This document shows positions 1 through 8,331 of a DNA stretch of 64,000 bases, piece by piece. The stretch is taken from assembly GCF_023278185.1 (NCBI RefSeq), contig NZ_CP066356.1, forward strand, positions 744,001-808,000. The letters are read 5' to 3'. The notes beneath the pieces are model-generated. The model saw only the letters and a list, made by a program, of their open reading frames with translations, searched no databases and had not been told where the DNA came from. Position 1 is the first letter of the stretch; each line of letters begins with the position of its first letter. This DNA comes from Bradyrhizobium elkanii USDA 76. Its GTDB lineage: Bacteria; Pseudomonadota; Alphaproteobacteria; Rhizobiales; Xanthobacteraceae. A program made the translations under genes and the position numbers.

Positions 1-102
1 GCCCGGCACCAGCCGCGTATGCAGCGCGCCGAAATCGCGCAACGCGTCCCAGACATGATCTGCCGGCGCGTCGATCGGGATGTCCTTGTGAATGGAAGCC
101 AT
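1..102 (-). CDS. SRPBCC family protein, N-terminal fragment
   Basis: Only the first 34 codons lie in the window; the gene runs off the left edge. The start is ATG at 102, preceded on its strand by GAAAGG about eight bases upstream. The readable N-terminus, MASIHKDIPIDAPADHVWDA, has the beta1-helix pattern that opens START/Bet v 1-like (SRPBCC) proteins: an alternating hydrophobic strand, then a D-AP-x2-VWDAL helix. This fold binds hydrophobic ligands or acts as a polyketide cyclase/dehydrase. The ligand cannot be guessed from the fragment. Confidence 0.6.
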   Translation of the reverse strand, partial: MASIHKDIPIDAPADHVWDALRDFGALHTRLVPG

Positions 103-207
103 CTTTGTAACCTTTCGGGTGGTTGTCATTCCCGCGCAAAGACTTCGCCTTTGTCGCTGGAGGTGCGAGCGGCGCGATGCCCCGGCATCGCGTTCCTGAG
201 CGAGCCT

Positions 208-271
208 CGAAGGATGACCGGATCTCGCTCGGGGCCATCCTTCGAGACGCCGCGCGTTGCGCGGCTCCTCA
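208..271. repeat. Intergenic palindromic repeat, interrupted by the IS5-family element
   Basis: A CCTCGAAGGATG arm at about 208 is answered by CATCCTTCGAG at about 238, followed by GCGCGGCTCCTCA up to 271. The natural continuation, GGATGACG, reappears at 1211 on the far side of the insertion sequence. Removing 272-1210 restores the uninterrupted string CTCCTCAGGATGACG. This family of hyphenated palindromes is common between genes in bradyrhizobia. No gene is seen in 103-271. Confidence 0.6.
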
Positions 272-1207
272 GAGTCTGACTCAAAACAAGTCATTGAGAT
301 CTCATGCTCTGGCCAATCGGCGGGAGAGCAGGCGGATGCTTGCAATGAGAACCCAAGCCTCCGCGCTGGCGATGGTTGCCTCGAAGTCTTTGGCAAGTCG
401 TCGATTGCGGCCGAACCAGGCAAAGGTACGCTCGACGACCCAACGTCGAGGCTCGGCCTTGAACGTTCCAACGCTCTGCGAGCGGGTGACGATTTCAATC
501 GTCCATTGGCCCAAATCAGCGATGGCATCGAGCAGCTTAGGGCCACGGTAGACGCGATCGGCGAAGATGTGGCGCAGGTTGGGGAACAGGCGGCCGATGA
601 GCCGCAACAGCGGGACTGCACCGTGATTGTCTTGAAGGTTGGCGGGATGCACCTGCACAGCCAGCAAGGAGCCCTCGGTGTCGGTGACGATATGACGCTT
701 GCGTCCCTTGACCCGCTTGGCCATGTCAAACCCGCTTGGACCGCCATTTTCCGCGGTCTTCACGCTCTGGCTGTCGATGATCCCAGCCGTTGGAGTGGGG
801 TTGCGTCCTTGCCGTTCGCGCATGCGTCGGACCAGGGCATCATTGACCCTGCGCCACAATCCAGAACCGCGCCATTTGTAAAAATAGTACTGAACCGTCG
901 AGCATGGTGGGAAGTCCTTTGGCAGCGCGCGCCATTGGCAGCCGCTGGCTCCAATGTAGAGAATTGCATTCATGATCACGCGCAGGCTGATCTCGCGCGG
1001 ACGGCCGCGCCGGCATTGCGCAGGCATCAACGGCTCGATCAGTTCCCACTCCGCATCCGTCATGTCGCTTGCATAACGAAGTCCGTCGCGTCGATATTGT
1101 TGTCGGGTGATTTCGGTCCAACACATGTTGTGCTCCCTCGAGTCTTCGCAAACACGAAGGAATCACAACGGGCTGAAATCACTCAACTTTCTTTTTAAAG
1201 CAGGCTC
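272..1207 (-). mobile_element. IS5-family insertion sequence, 936 bp, with TCA target duplication
   Basis: The element holds one transposase gene. Its ends were set from the target: TCA occurs at 269-271 and again at 1208-1210, and deleting one copy plus the element rejoins a recognisable intergenic repeat. The termini are imperfect inverted repeats: the left begins GAGTCTGACT, the right read inward GAGCCTGCTT, both followed by an A-rich stretch and TTGAG. A 3-bp TNA duplication fits the IS1031 subgroup of IS5. It looks complete and recently inserted. Confidence 0.8.
302..1126 (-). CDS. IS5-family transposase (DDE)
   Basis: The 274-residue protein catalyses excision and insertion of the surrounding element. 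An N-terminal DUF4096-type region (residues about 1-90, with YASDMTDAEWELIEPLMP) precedes a DDE_Tnp_1 catalytic domain. The likely triad is D118 in GIIDSQSVK, D190 in IFADRVYRG and E232 in WVVERTFAWFGRNRRLAKD; the last is the YREK-type signature of IS4/IS5 transposases. The length is normal for single-ORF IS5 members and there is no frameshift, so the element may be active. The residues after D190 (RVY) differ from the usual SGY/GGY but the Asp is kept. Confidence 0.9.
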   Translation of the reverse strand: MCWTEITRQQYRRDGLRYASDMTDAEWELIEPLMPAQCRRGRPREISLRVIMNAILYIGASGCQWRALPKDFPPCSTVQYYFYKWRGSGLWRRVNDALVRRMRERQGRNPTPTAGIIDSQSVKTAENGGPSGFDMAKRVKGRKRHIVTDTEGSLLAVQVHPANLQDNHGAVPLLRLIGRLFPNLRHIFADRVYRGPKLLDAIADLGQWTIEIVTRSQSVGTFKAEPRRWVVERTFAWFGRNRRLAKDFEATIASAEAWVLIASIRLLSRRLARA

Positions 1208-1238
1208 TCAGGATGACGTTGGAATGCGCGGCTCTTTG

Positions 1239-1598
1239 TCAGGTCGACACCGCCTCGACATTGTTGCCGTCGGGGTCGAGCAGGAACGCCGCGTAATAGG
1301 TCGGGCTGTAATCCTTGCGATGGCCCGCCGCGCCATTGTCCTTGCCGCCGGCTTTCAGGCCTTCGGTATGGAATGTCTTGATCGCGTCATGGCTCGGGGC
1401 ACGGAACGCAACGTGCGCGCCGCCTTGGGCCTTGCCCTTGTGCAAATGCAGCCAGAGCGCGGGCTCGCCCTTCGGGCCGAAACCGGCGCCGCTGTCGTCG
1501 CGCGAGCAGAGCACGAAGCCGAGCGGCGCCAGCACCGCGGTGTAGAAGCGCACGCTGGCGTCGAGGTCGGCAACGCGCAATCCGATATGATCGTACAT
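1239..1598 (-). CDS. VOC family (glyoxalase/dioxygenase-like) protein
   Basis: The 119-residue single-module vicinal-oxygen-chelate protein opens with MYDHIGLRVADLDASVRFYT, typical of small VOC proteins. Likely metal ligands are H4, H62 (in GAHVAF) and E115 (in NNVEAV), in the usual betaalphabetabetabeta order. The DPDGNNVEAV ending is shared by many uncharacterised lactoylglutathione-lyase-like proteins. The substrate is unknown. The gene lies just downstream of the AraC gene on the same strand, separated by 55 bases, so co-transcription is possible. It sits next to the IS5 insertion but is intact. Confidence 0.8.
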   Translation of the reverse strand: MYDHIGLRVADLDASVRFYTAVLAPLGFVLCSRDDSGAGFGPKGEPALWLHLHKGKAQGGAHVAFRAPSHDAIKTFHTEGLKAGGKDNGAAGHRKDYSPTYYAAFLLDPDGNNVEAVST

Positions 1599-1653
1599 GA
1601 GGAATCTCCAGTCGTTGGGCGCATCGAAAGACGCGCGGACTGGAGCAGCCTAG

Positions 1654-2493
1654 CTATTGCAGCGCGAGACGTTCTTGGAAAATCTTGCGGTCGCCGCGCG
1701 AGGCCTGGCGGAACTTCAGCGGCGAGGCGCCGGCGGCGCGGTGGAAGCTGCGCACGAAATTGGACAGGTCGCCGAAACCGACGTCATAGGCGATGTCGGT
1801 GATCGGGCTGTCGTCATCCGCGAGCCGCCGCGCCGCATGGCGCAGCCGCGAGCGCACGAGATATTGATGCGGGGTGACGCCGAGCACCGCGGAAAACAGC
1901 CGCAGGAAATGGAAGGTGCTCAAGCCGGCTTGCTCCGCGGCATCGTCGAGGTCGATCTGATGATGTGAATTGGCGTCGATCCACAGCGCGGCCTCGACGG
2001 CGCGGCGGCGATCGCGCAAGCCTGCGGTGAGGGGCTTTGCCTTGCGGTCGGACACCAACTCGACAAGGCGGCTGGTGAGGAGGTGGCCGATCTCGTCGAG
2101 GCCGACGTCGCTGTTGCCATCTGCCGCCGTTTGCGCGAGCTCGCCGATCACCATCAGTTCCGACAGCGGCGGCACCGAGCCGACCTGCCAGACCGTCGCG
2201 CGGTCGCCGATGGTCTCGACCAGCTCCGGGTCCAGGAAGAACGACAGGCATTCGTCGCCGACCACGTGGTCGTGCGTGCAGGTGTATTCATCGCCGGGAT
2301 GGCCGACCAGGATCGAGCCTGCCACCAGCTCATGGAAGCGGCCGCGGCAATGGCAGCCGAAGCTGCCGCTGCGCACATAGGACACCGAGTGGGAGGCGAA
2401 CTGCTCGGCGAACGGCTTGTCGCCGGGTTCCGCCGTGCAGCGGAACTCGTTCACCGTGATGCGATCGCGCTGCAGCAGCGTGGTTCGGACCAT
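1654..2493 (-). CDS. AraC family transcriptional regulator
   Basis: The 279-residue protein has an N-terminal cupin-like sensor (about 1-170; residues 30-70 include [19 protein letters not shown]). Two helix-turn-helix units follow at the C-terminus (about 180-265), with [20 protein letters not shown] as the first HTH and the AraC signature [20 protein letters not shown] in the second. It lies nine bases downstream of the methylguanine methyltransferase gene on the same strand, so the two are probably one transcript. This pairs an Ogt domain and an AraC domain as separate proteins, the two activities that Ada fuses. The sensor has no Ada-type zinc/cysteine domain, so alkylation sensing is not implied by sequence. 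Confidence 0.85.
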   Translation of the reverse strand: MVRTTLLQRDRITVNEFRCTAEPGDKPFAEQFASHSVSYVRSGSFGCHCRGRFHELVAGSILVGHPGDEYTCTHDHVVGDECLSFFLDPELVETIGDRATVWQVGSVPPLSELMVIGELAQTAADGNSDVGLDEIGHLLTSRLVELVSDRKAKPLTAGLRDRRRAVEAALWIDANSHHQIDLDDAAEQAGLSTFHFLRLFSAVLGVTPHQYLVRSRLRHAARRLADDDSPITDIAYDVGFGDLSNFVRSFHRAAGASPLKFRQASRGDRKIFQERLALQ

Positions 2494-2502
2494 ACTCGGG
2501 AT

Positions 2503-3099
2503 TTAAGCTTGCGGCCGGAGTCGTGCAACGGGCAGCAGCACATCAAAAAGGGTCTTGCTGGTGGTCGGCTGGGCGCCCTCGATCGAGAGCAGCCGCCGCT
2601 TCGAGATGCTGCCGCCGTTCGGCGAGATCCGGTCGGCATAATGGCCCGCCTCGAGCACGCGGTGGCAGGGCACCATGATCATGAAGGGATTGCGGCCGAG
2701 CGCCTGTGCCACCGAATAGACCGCACCGGACGCCCGCAAGGCGCTCGCCACCTCGTCATAGGTTCGGGTTTCGCCGCGGGGAATGGTGCGGACAAACTGG
2801 TAGACGCGCGCGTTGAACGCCGGGATGCCGCTCATGTCGAGCGCAACACCGGCAAGGTCCTCAATGCCGCCGCGCAAGGTCGCGGCGATGCCCTCGATCG
2901 CGACAGCGATCTCCTCGGGAGGCCGCATCTCGCGTGCATCCGGATAAAGCTTGAATAGCCGCTTGCGGGTCTCGATCTCGCGCAGCTCGGGAAGCTGCAC
3001 GCCGGCCACGCCGAGCTCACCCCACGCGATACCGCATCGGCCGATCGCCGGGTCGAAAATGGTATACCCACGCCCCGCCATGACGCCACCAGCCCCCAT
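2503..3099 (-). CDS. ogt: Methylated-DNA--[protein]-cysteine S-methyltransferase
   Basis: The suicide enzyme transfers methyl from O6-methylguanine to its own cysteine. The 198-residue protein has the DNA-binding wing and active-site motif MIMVPCHRVLE with acceptor C145. A helix-turn-helix region (about 100-137) contains IPRGETRTYDEVASAL and the arginine-finger-like helix. After the active site the family usually has a GGF(S/A)G-like turn; here it reads AGHYADRISPNGG, a noticeable variation. The start may be at 3099 or at the internal Met codon at 3081. It is first in an apparent two-gene transcript with the AraC regulator. Confidence 0.85.
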   Translation of the reverse strand: MGAGGVMAGRGYTIFDPAIGRCGIAWGELGVAGVQLPELREIETRKRLFKLYPDAREMRPPEEIAVAIEGIAATLRGGIEDLAGVALDMSGIPAFNARVYQFVRTIPRGETRTYDEVASALRASGAVYSVAQALGRNPFMIMVPCHRVLEAGHYADRISPNGGSISKRRLLSIEGAQPTTSKTLFDVLLPVARLRPQA

Positions 3100-3267
3100 G
3101 CGCGCGATCTTAACATCGTCGCCGGCGTGCGCATCTTGAATCTTGACGTTTAGCTAACCATGTCGCGGCCCCCTCTGTGTGACCTCGCCAATTTATCAGT
3201 CACGCATCTTAAAGGCTTTGCCCGCTATCTGGTCGTCAGCATGCTGCTCCACGGTACGATCGGAACG

Positions 3268-4785
3268 ATGACCAGCACCGGCGCGGATATCGCGCGCGGC
3301 GGCACCGCCGCGGCCGGGACATCGGCCGGGCGTCGACATCCGCTGTTCGCATTGCTGTTGCTGGCCTTGGTCCCGCGCCTTGCGGCCGCGCTCTGGCCCA
3401 ACGTGATGTATCCCGACGAGATCTTTCAATATCTCGAGCCGGCGTGGCGGATGCTCGGCCATGACGGCATTTTGACGTGGGAGTGGCGCGAAGGCATTCG
3501 CGGCTGGTTCCTGCCGACATTGCTGGCCGGGCCGGTCGCGGTGGGCCGCTTGATTGCGCCGGGCGGCGAGGGCGCTTTCCTGGTGCCGCGCCTGGTCGCC
3601 GCAACGGCGTCGCTGTCGATCGTGGTCAGCGCCTGGTACTTCGGTGCACGCATCTCGCGAACCCATGCCATCGTCGCGGCGTTCGCGGCTGCGGTCTGGT
3701 TCGAGTTGATCCTGCTCGCGCCGCACACATTGGGCGAGCCGCTGGCGACGGCGCTCATCGTACCGGCGGCGCTGCTGGTGACCGGTCGTCCGTCGCCGCG
3801 GCATCTCGCGATCGGCGGCGCGTTGCTCGCTTTCGCCTTTGTCTGTCGCTTTCAGTACGCGCCGGCCATCGCCATGCTTGCCCTCGGCGCCTGCTGGATG
3901 CGTTGGCGAAGCCTGATTCCGCTGATCGCGGGCGGTCTCGCCGCGCTGGTGCTCACCGCCGCGATCGACCTTGCGCATGGCGCCGTGCCGTTCGCCTGGC
4001 TGATCGGCAACATCAAGGAAAACCTGCTGCACGATCGCGCGACCGAGTTCGGCGTGACGCCGGCTTCGGCCTATCTCGTCAACTTCCTGATCGTGTGGTC
4101 GGCGGCGATCGTGTTGCCGCTCGCTGCGATCTGGCGCGGCGCGCGCCATGCGCCGCTGCTGCTGGCCGTGGCGCTGGTCAACCTCGTCTTCCATAGCCTG
4201 ATCGCGCACAAGGAATACCGCTTCGTCTTCCTGTCGGTTGTGCTGTTCATCATCGTCGCGGCGCTGGGATCGGCCGATTGGGTGCAATGGCTGCGCGCAA
4301 AACCCGGTTGGCGACGCTGGGCGTTGCCGATCGTCACCGGCGGCTGGGCCTTGCTCTCGGTGACGCTCGCCGGCGCCAGCGAGGGGATGCGCGACTACTG
4401 GACGCGCGGTGTCGGCGCGGCGCGGCTTGCCGCCGACCTGCGCAGCGATCCGCAGATGTGCGGCCTCGCACTTTACAATGTCCGTTTCCAGCTGTTGCCG
4501 GGGCGGGAACGATTGGTCGGCCCAGTGCCGCTCTATGCGCTCGAGCCCGCCGATCCGCTCGCCGAGCTGATCCTGCCGCCGCTGTTGCAGGCGACCAGGC
4601 CGGCCTTCAACCGCATCCTCGCGCGGCCCGCGGCGGCCGGTGATCTGCCGGCGGATTATTCAAGGCAAAGCTGTGCCCGCGTCGGCATCGCCGAGGCCTG
4701 CATCTATGCACGAAGCGGCAGCTGCGACGCATCCGCCGCCGCGGCTTTTGTCATCAATGACGTGCTCGTGAGGATGGGCCACTAG
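3268..4785 (+). CDS. GT22-like (ALG9/PIG-B type) polyprenol-dependent mannosyltransferase
   Basis: The integral membrane protein has about ten hydrophobic segments. Near the N-terminus lies MYPDEIFQYLEPAW (Asp50-Glu51), matching the lumenal PDE motif of GT-C transferases. Near residue 314 lies HKEYRF, the HKExRF signature of family GT22, which adds mannose from dolichyl/polyprenyl-phosphate-mannose. A C-terminal soluble tail (from about 385) contains several cysteines. An open frame extends to 3160, but those extra codons (TTA, TCA, AAA) look unlike the gene, so ATG 3268 was chosen; 3241 is an alternative. GT22 proteins are best known from eukaryotic glycosylation; in bacteria the acceptor would be an envelope glycan. 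No glycan cluster surrounds it. Confidence 0.7.
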   Translation: MTSTGADIARGGTAAAGTSAGRRHPLFALLLLALVPRLAAALWPNVMYPDEIFQYLEPAWRMLGHDGILTWEWREGIRGWFLPTLLAGPVAVGRLIAPGGEGAFLVPRLVAATASLSIVVSAWYFGARISRTHAIVAAFAAAVWFELILLAPHTLGEPLATALIVPAALLVTGRPSPRHLAIGGALLAFAFVCRFQYAPAIAMLALGACWMRWRSLIPLIAGGLAALVLTAAIDLAHGAVPFAWLIGNIKENLLHDRATEFGVTPASAYLVNFLIVWSAAIVLPLAAIWRGARHAPLLLAVALVNLVFHSLIAHKEYRFVFLSVVLFIIVAALGSADWVQWLRAKPGWRRWALPIVTGGWALLSVTLAGASEGMRDYWTRGVGAARLAADLRSDPQMCGLALYNVRFQLLPGRERLVGPVPLYALEPADPLAELILPPLLQATRPAFNRILARPAAAGDLPADYSRQSCARVGIAEACIYARSGSCDASAAAAFVINDVLVRMGH

Positions 4786-4894
4786 CGGGGGCGGTGCGGC
4801 GATCGGCTCCAATGCGCGCTTGATCCGCTGCCTCCGCCCGGGCTATGGTCCGGCCGGTCGTGGCCGTCAGGGGCGACCTCAAGCAATTGAGATC

Positions 4895-4968
4895 GCGGGC
4901 GTAGTTCAATGGTAGAACGGCAGCTTCCCAAGCTGCATACGAGGGTTCGATTCCCTTCGCCCGCTCCA
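4895..4968 (+). tRNA. tRNA-Gly (anticodon CCC)
   Basis: The 74-nt cloverleaf has acceptor stem GCGGGCG/CGCCCGC, a D-arm with AATGGTAGA, and an anticodon arm GCAGC-TTCCCAA-GCTGC giving anticodon CCC. The T-arm is AGGGTTCGATTCCCT, and the CCA end after discriminator T is encoded. It reads GGG glycine codons. The gene stands alone between the mannosyltransferase and a DUF3551 gene. Confidence 0.97.
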
Positions 4969-5038
4969 GCCTTCAGGCGAATGTCGCGGGACAGGTTGTC
5001 GGCAAGGCAATGTATTTGACGACAGCAGGAGACGTGAC

Positions 5039-5290
5039 GTGAGGTTGCTTGGAGCGCTGCTGCTTGCGCTGGGTGTGCTTTGGATGACAAGGCCGGCATC
5101 CGCGCAAATGTATGATCCGCGCTATCCCGTCTGCATGCATGTTTACGGTGAGTTGGTCGGCGAACGCATGGACTGCATCTTCACGTCGCTGGATCAGTGC
5201 CAGGCCGGCGCTGTGGGGCTGCCGGCGACCTGTCTGGTGAACCCCTATTATGCGCCGAGGTCGGCGCGTCCTTACCGGCCTGAACGATGA
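5039..5290 (+). CDS. DUF3551 small secreted protein
   Basis: The 83-residue protein starts at GTG 5039. A signal peptide (residues about 1-22, LLGALLLALGVLWMTRPASAQ) is followed by a short mature part with the DUF3551 pattern: YPVCMHVYGE, then MDCIFTSLDQCQ, then the AxGLPATCLVNPYY ending with conserved cysteines. This family is abundant in Bradyrhizobium and relatives and has no assigned function; the paired cysteines suggest disulfides in the periplasm. Shortly after it on the same strand is a second small membrane-protein gene at 5332. Confidence 0.75.
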   Translation: MRLLGALLLALGVLWMTRPASAQMYDPRYPVCMHVYGELVGERMDCIFTSLDQCQAGAVGLPATCLVNPYYAPRSARPYRPER

Positions 5291-5331
5291 CCTTTCCGCT
5301 CGTATCGGCGAGCGTCATTTGAGATCAGTGC

Positions 5332-5505
5332 ATGGCATGGTGGTACTTCGCGCTCTTTGCGATCGTTCTGGTCGGATGTTGTGCATTGGTGGTCCGCGCC
5401 CGTCGCGGCAGCAATACGCGAGAAGACGAGGAGCTGAACCGGCGGATTGACGAGCGCGTCGATCGGCTCGATCTCCCCCGGCGCAATCGCGACAGGGATT
5501 CCTGA
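5332..5505 (+). CDS. Small single-span membrane protein, unknown function
   Basis: The 57-codon frame begins MAWWYFALFAIVLVGCCALV. That stretch is a clean transmembrane helix, followed by positively charged residues (RARR) and a strongly charged tail, roughly 28-56, rich in Glu, Asp and Arg with LNRRIDERVDRL in a coiled-coil-like heptad. The charge switch after the helix predicts N-out/C-in topology. The codons suit the genome. No family is recognised. It follows the DUF3551 gene by 41 bases and could share its transcript. Confidence 0.55.
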   Translation: MAWWYFALFAIVLVGCCALVVRARRGSNTREDEELNRRIDERVDRLDLPRRNRDRDS

Positions 5506-5860
5506 CCCGGGCGATCCGCAGACGGCCTTCGCCATTATCCCGGGATATTACGGCGATCTGTTCACGCAACGTGCGCGCCTAACGAACCGTACTCGACCTG
5601 TTCTTCTCACAACGCGCAGTTATGTTTCCGTAGTTCTCCGCGTTTGAGAACGAAGTTCCACCGGAACGATGTCGCGGGTTCCGGCATTGGTCGAACAGAG
5701 CCGACCGACCTCCGGCGAGAACGGTCGGTTCAAGCCCGCGCCGGGCCGTTTCCCTCTCAACAGCCCCCTAGAAGACGGTCGGCGCGGGTCCTTATCCCGG
5801 TTCTGCCCGATGTGACGAGCCTGCGCGCCGGTCGAGTATCGCTGACGTTGCGCGATGGAT
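5506..5860. other. Noncoding stretch between convergent genes
   Basis: These 355 bases lie between the small membrane protein gene and the end of the luciferase-like gene. Open frames cross it, but their translations are Arg/Ser/Pro-rich and show no family pattern. A short hairpin, CCGACCG at 5701-5707 with CGGTCGG at 5722-5728, is the only structure seen; it has no T tract. Confidence 0.5.
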
Positions 5861-6880
5861 TCAGCGCCAGCCCAAAGCGGGCGCGATCTGGGTCAGGATC
5901 GTCTCGATCACATGCGCGTTGTAGGCGACGCCGAGCTGATTGGGGACGGTCAGGAGCAAGGTATCGGCCTCCGCGATCGCCTCATCGGTCTTGAGCTGCT
6001 CGATCAGCCTGTCCGGCTCGGCGGCGTAGCCGCGGCCGAAGATCGCGCGCGTCCTCTCGTCGATGAAGCCGATCTGGTCTTCCTCCTGCCCGTTGCCGAA
6101 ATAGGCGCGGTCGCGATCGTCGACCAGCGCGAAGATGCTGCGGCTCACCGAGACCCGCGGCTCGCGCGTGTGCCCGGCCTCCTTCCAGGCGGCGCGATAG
6201 GCCCGGATCTGGGCCGCCTGCTGGATGTGGAAAGCCTCTCCGGTCTCGTCGCTCTTCAGCGTCGAGCTCTGCAGGTTCATCCCGAGCTTCGCCGCCCACA
6301 CCGCGGTGGCGTTCGAGCCGGCGCCCCACCAGATGCGCTCGCGCAGGCCTTCCGAGAGCGGTTCGAGCCGCAGCAGTCCGGGAGGATTGGGAAACATCGG
6401 CCGTGGATTGGGCTGCGCAAATCCCTGGCCGCGCAGCATGTCGAGGAAGATCTCGGCGTGACGCCGGCCCATGTCGGCGTCGGTCTCGCCCTCGCCGGGC
6501 TGATAGCCGAAATAGCGCCAGCCATCGATCACCTGCTCGGGCGAGCCGCGGCTGATGCCGAGTTGCAGGCGTCCCCTCGCGATCAGGTCGGCCGCGCCGG
6601 CGTCCTCGATCATGTAGAGCGGATTTTCGTAGCGCATGTCGATCACGGCGGTGCCGATTTCGATCCGGCTGGTCCTGGCGCCGACCGCCGCCAGCAGCGG
6701 GAACGGCGAGGCCAGTTGGCGGGCGAAGTGATGGACGCGAAAATACGCGCCGTCCGCGCCGAGTTCTTCGGCGGCGACCGCGAGGTCGATGGATTGCAGC
6801 AGCACATCCGCGGCTGAGCGGGCCTGCGACTGCGGCGAGGGCGTCCAGTGCCCGAACGAAAGGAATCCGATCTTCTTCAT
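5861..6880 (-). CDS. LLM class flavin-dependent oxidoreductase
   Basis: The 339-residue luciferase-like monooxygenase is a TIM barrel using reduced FMN or F420. It begins KKIGFLSFGHWTP and contains AVAAEELGADGAYFRVHHF, IEIGTAVIDMRYENPLYMIE (strand 4 with the usual TAV turn) and RLQLGISRGSPEQVI, all diagnostic of the bacterial luciferase fold. Length is normal. The substrate is unknown; relatives oxidise aldehydes, alkanesulfonates or nitriloacetate. No flavin reductase gene is adjacent. The gene is divergent from the old-yellow-enzyme-like gene at 7129 across a 248-base gap in which no other gene was seen. Confidence 0.85.
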   Translation of the reverse strand: MKKIGFLSFGHWTPSPQSQARSAADVLLQSIDLAVAAEELGADGAYFRVHHFARQLASPFPLLAAVGARTSRIEIGTAVIDMRYENPLYMIEDAGAADLIARGRLQLGISRGSPEQVIDGWRYFGYQPGEGETDADMGRRHAEIFLDMLRGQGFAQPNPRPMFPNPPGLLRLEPLSEGLRERIWWGAGSNATAVWAAKLGMNLQSSTLKSDETGEAFHIQQAAQIRAYRAAWKEAGHTREPRVSVSRSIFALVDDRDRAYFGNGQEEDQIGFIDERTRAIFGRGYAAEPDRLIEQLKTDEAIAEADTLLLTVPNQLGVAYNAHVIETILTQIAPALGWR

Positions 6881-7128
6881 GCCGGCAATGTAGGGATGTC
6901 CGCGACGAATTGCGATCCGCGATGTGACCCCAAGGATGACCGAAAGTGTTTACCAGCCGGGAGATTTTTCTGCGGCAGATGTTGCGGGTTTTGCAGATCG
7001 CGCCGTTGCGCGAGTGCTGCATGCGTGCAGGTCTTGCCGCCTGCGCCGCGGCATGACTTGCGATCTCGGGGCGCGCCGCCTAGCTTTCCGCCACGATTTC
7101 TCCCGCCAACACCTTCCCGCAGGTCCCG

Positions 7129-8295
7129 ATGTCGCAGCCGCTTCTGTTTCAGCCGATCACGCTTCGCGGCGTGACCTCCCGAAACCGCATCCTGATCTCG
7201 CCGATGTGCCAGTATTCGGCAACCGACGGCTTGGCCAATGATTGGCATCTCGTGCATCTCGGCAAGTTCGCTCAGGGCGGTGCCGGGCTCGTGATGGTCG
7301 AGGCCGCGGCGGTGACCGCGGAGGGCCGCATCACCCATGGCGATGTCGGCATCTGGAACGACGAGCAGATCGCGCCGCTCGAGCGGATCGCCGCCTTCCT
7401 CAAGGACAATGGCGCGGTGCCCTCGATCCAGCTTGCGCATGCCGGCCGCAAGGCCAGCATGCAGCGTCCCTGGTACGGCAATGCCGCTCTCGATGCGGCC
7501 GATCGCGCCCGCGGCGATTTGCCGTGGCGGACGGTGGCGCCGAGCGCGGTCCCGATGGAGGAAGGCTGGTTGATGCCGCACGCGCTCGATATGGCCGAGC
7601 TCGCCGCGCTGCGCGAGCAATGGCGGCGCGCCACCTTGCGCGCGGTGGAGGCCGGCTTCGAATTCGTCGAGGTGCATTGCGCGCATGGCTATCTGCTGCA
7701 CGAATTCCTCTCGCCATTGTCGAACCGCCGCACCGACGCCTATGGCGGCGATCGCGCCGGGCGGATGCGCTATCCGCTCGAGATCATCGAGACCGTGCGC
7801 GCGGCCTGGCCGGCGGAGCGGCCGCTGTCGGTGCGGATCTCCTCGGTCGACGGTATCGACGGCGGCCTGACGCTCGAGGACCAGGTCGCGTTCGCCCGCG
7901 AAGCCAGGGCGCGCGGCGTCGATTTGATCGATTGCTCGTCGGGCGGCCTGCTCGGCTCGGCGACCGCGGCGCGGATTCCGCGCGGCTACGGCTTTCAGGT
8001 GCCCTATGCCGATGAGATCCGCCGCGCCGCCGACATTGCGACCATCGCGGTCGGCCTCATCCTGCACCCGCAGCAGGCCGAAGACGTTCTCGCCAAAGGC
8101 CATGCCGATCTGGTCGCGATCGGCCGCGAGGCGCTGTTCGATCCGAACTGGCCGCTGCATGCCGAGCTTGCGCTTGGCACTGGAGGCGGCGAGGTGTTCG
8201 CGTCCTGGCCGAAGCAGTACGGTTGGTGGCTGGAGCGGCGCGAGCCGGGCCTGCGCCGGCTCGATGGCCCGCCGCTGCCGTTCCGCCAGAGCTGA
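7129..8295 (+). CDS. NADH:flavin oxidoreductase / old yellow enzyme (YqjM-type)
   Basis: The 388-residue FMN TIM-barrel ene-reductase reduces activated C=C bonds with NAD(P)H. Residues 20-35 read RNRILISPMCQYSATD, where the Cys of MCQYSA marks the thermophilic-like YqjM subclass. IQLAHAGRKAS supplies a flavin/substrate-binding His, and VEVHCAHGYLLHEFLSPLSN is the family's barrel-strand signature. C-terminal IAVGLILHPQQAEDVL and DLVAIGREALFDPNWP bind the FMN phosphate. It is followed 36 bases later by the DapA-family gene on the same strand, so the two may be co-transcribed. The physiological substrate is unknown. Confidence 0.88.
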   Translation: MSQPLLFQPITLRGVTSRNRILISPMCQYSATDGLANDWHLVHLGKFAQGGAGLVMVEAAAVTAEGRITHGDVGIWNDEQIAPLERIAAFLKDNGAVPSIQLAHAGRKASMQRPWYGNAALDAADRARGDLPWRTVAPSAVPMEEGWLMPHALDMAELAALREQWRRATLRAVEAGFEFVEVHCAHGYLLHEFLSPLSNRRTDAYGGDRAGRMRYPLEIIETVRAAWPAERPLSVRISSVDGIDGGLTLEDQVAFAREARARGVDLIDCSSGGLLGSATAARIPRGYGFQVPYADEIRRAADIATIAVGLILHPQQAEDVLAKGHADLVAIGREALFDPNWPLHAELALGTGGGEVFASWPKQYGWWLERREPGLRRLDGPPLPFRQS

Positions 8296-8331
8296 CAAGA
8301 AAATCCGACAACAACCTGGGAGGTCGTTATC

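Noticed and set aside
257..1198. Plus-strand frame across the IS5-family element
   Set aside because: Antisense of the transposase; the DDE motifs are on the minus strand.
4782..5099. 105-codon frame on the minus strand containing GEGNRTLVCSLGSC
   Set aside because: It is the antisense of tRNA-Gly; this peptide is a well-known false gene product of tRNA complements.
5644..5994. Possible 116-codon plus-strand gene in the gap before the luciferase-like gene
   Set aside because: Arg/Ser/Pro-rich translation with no RBS, and it overlaps the end of a well-supported gene on the other strand.
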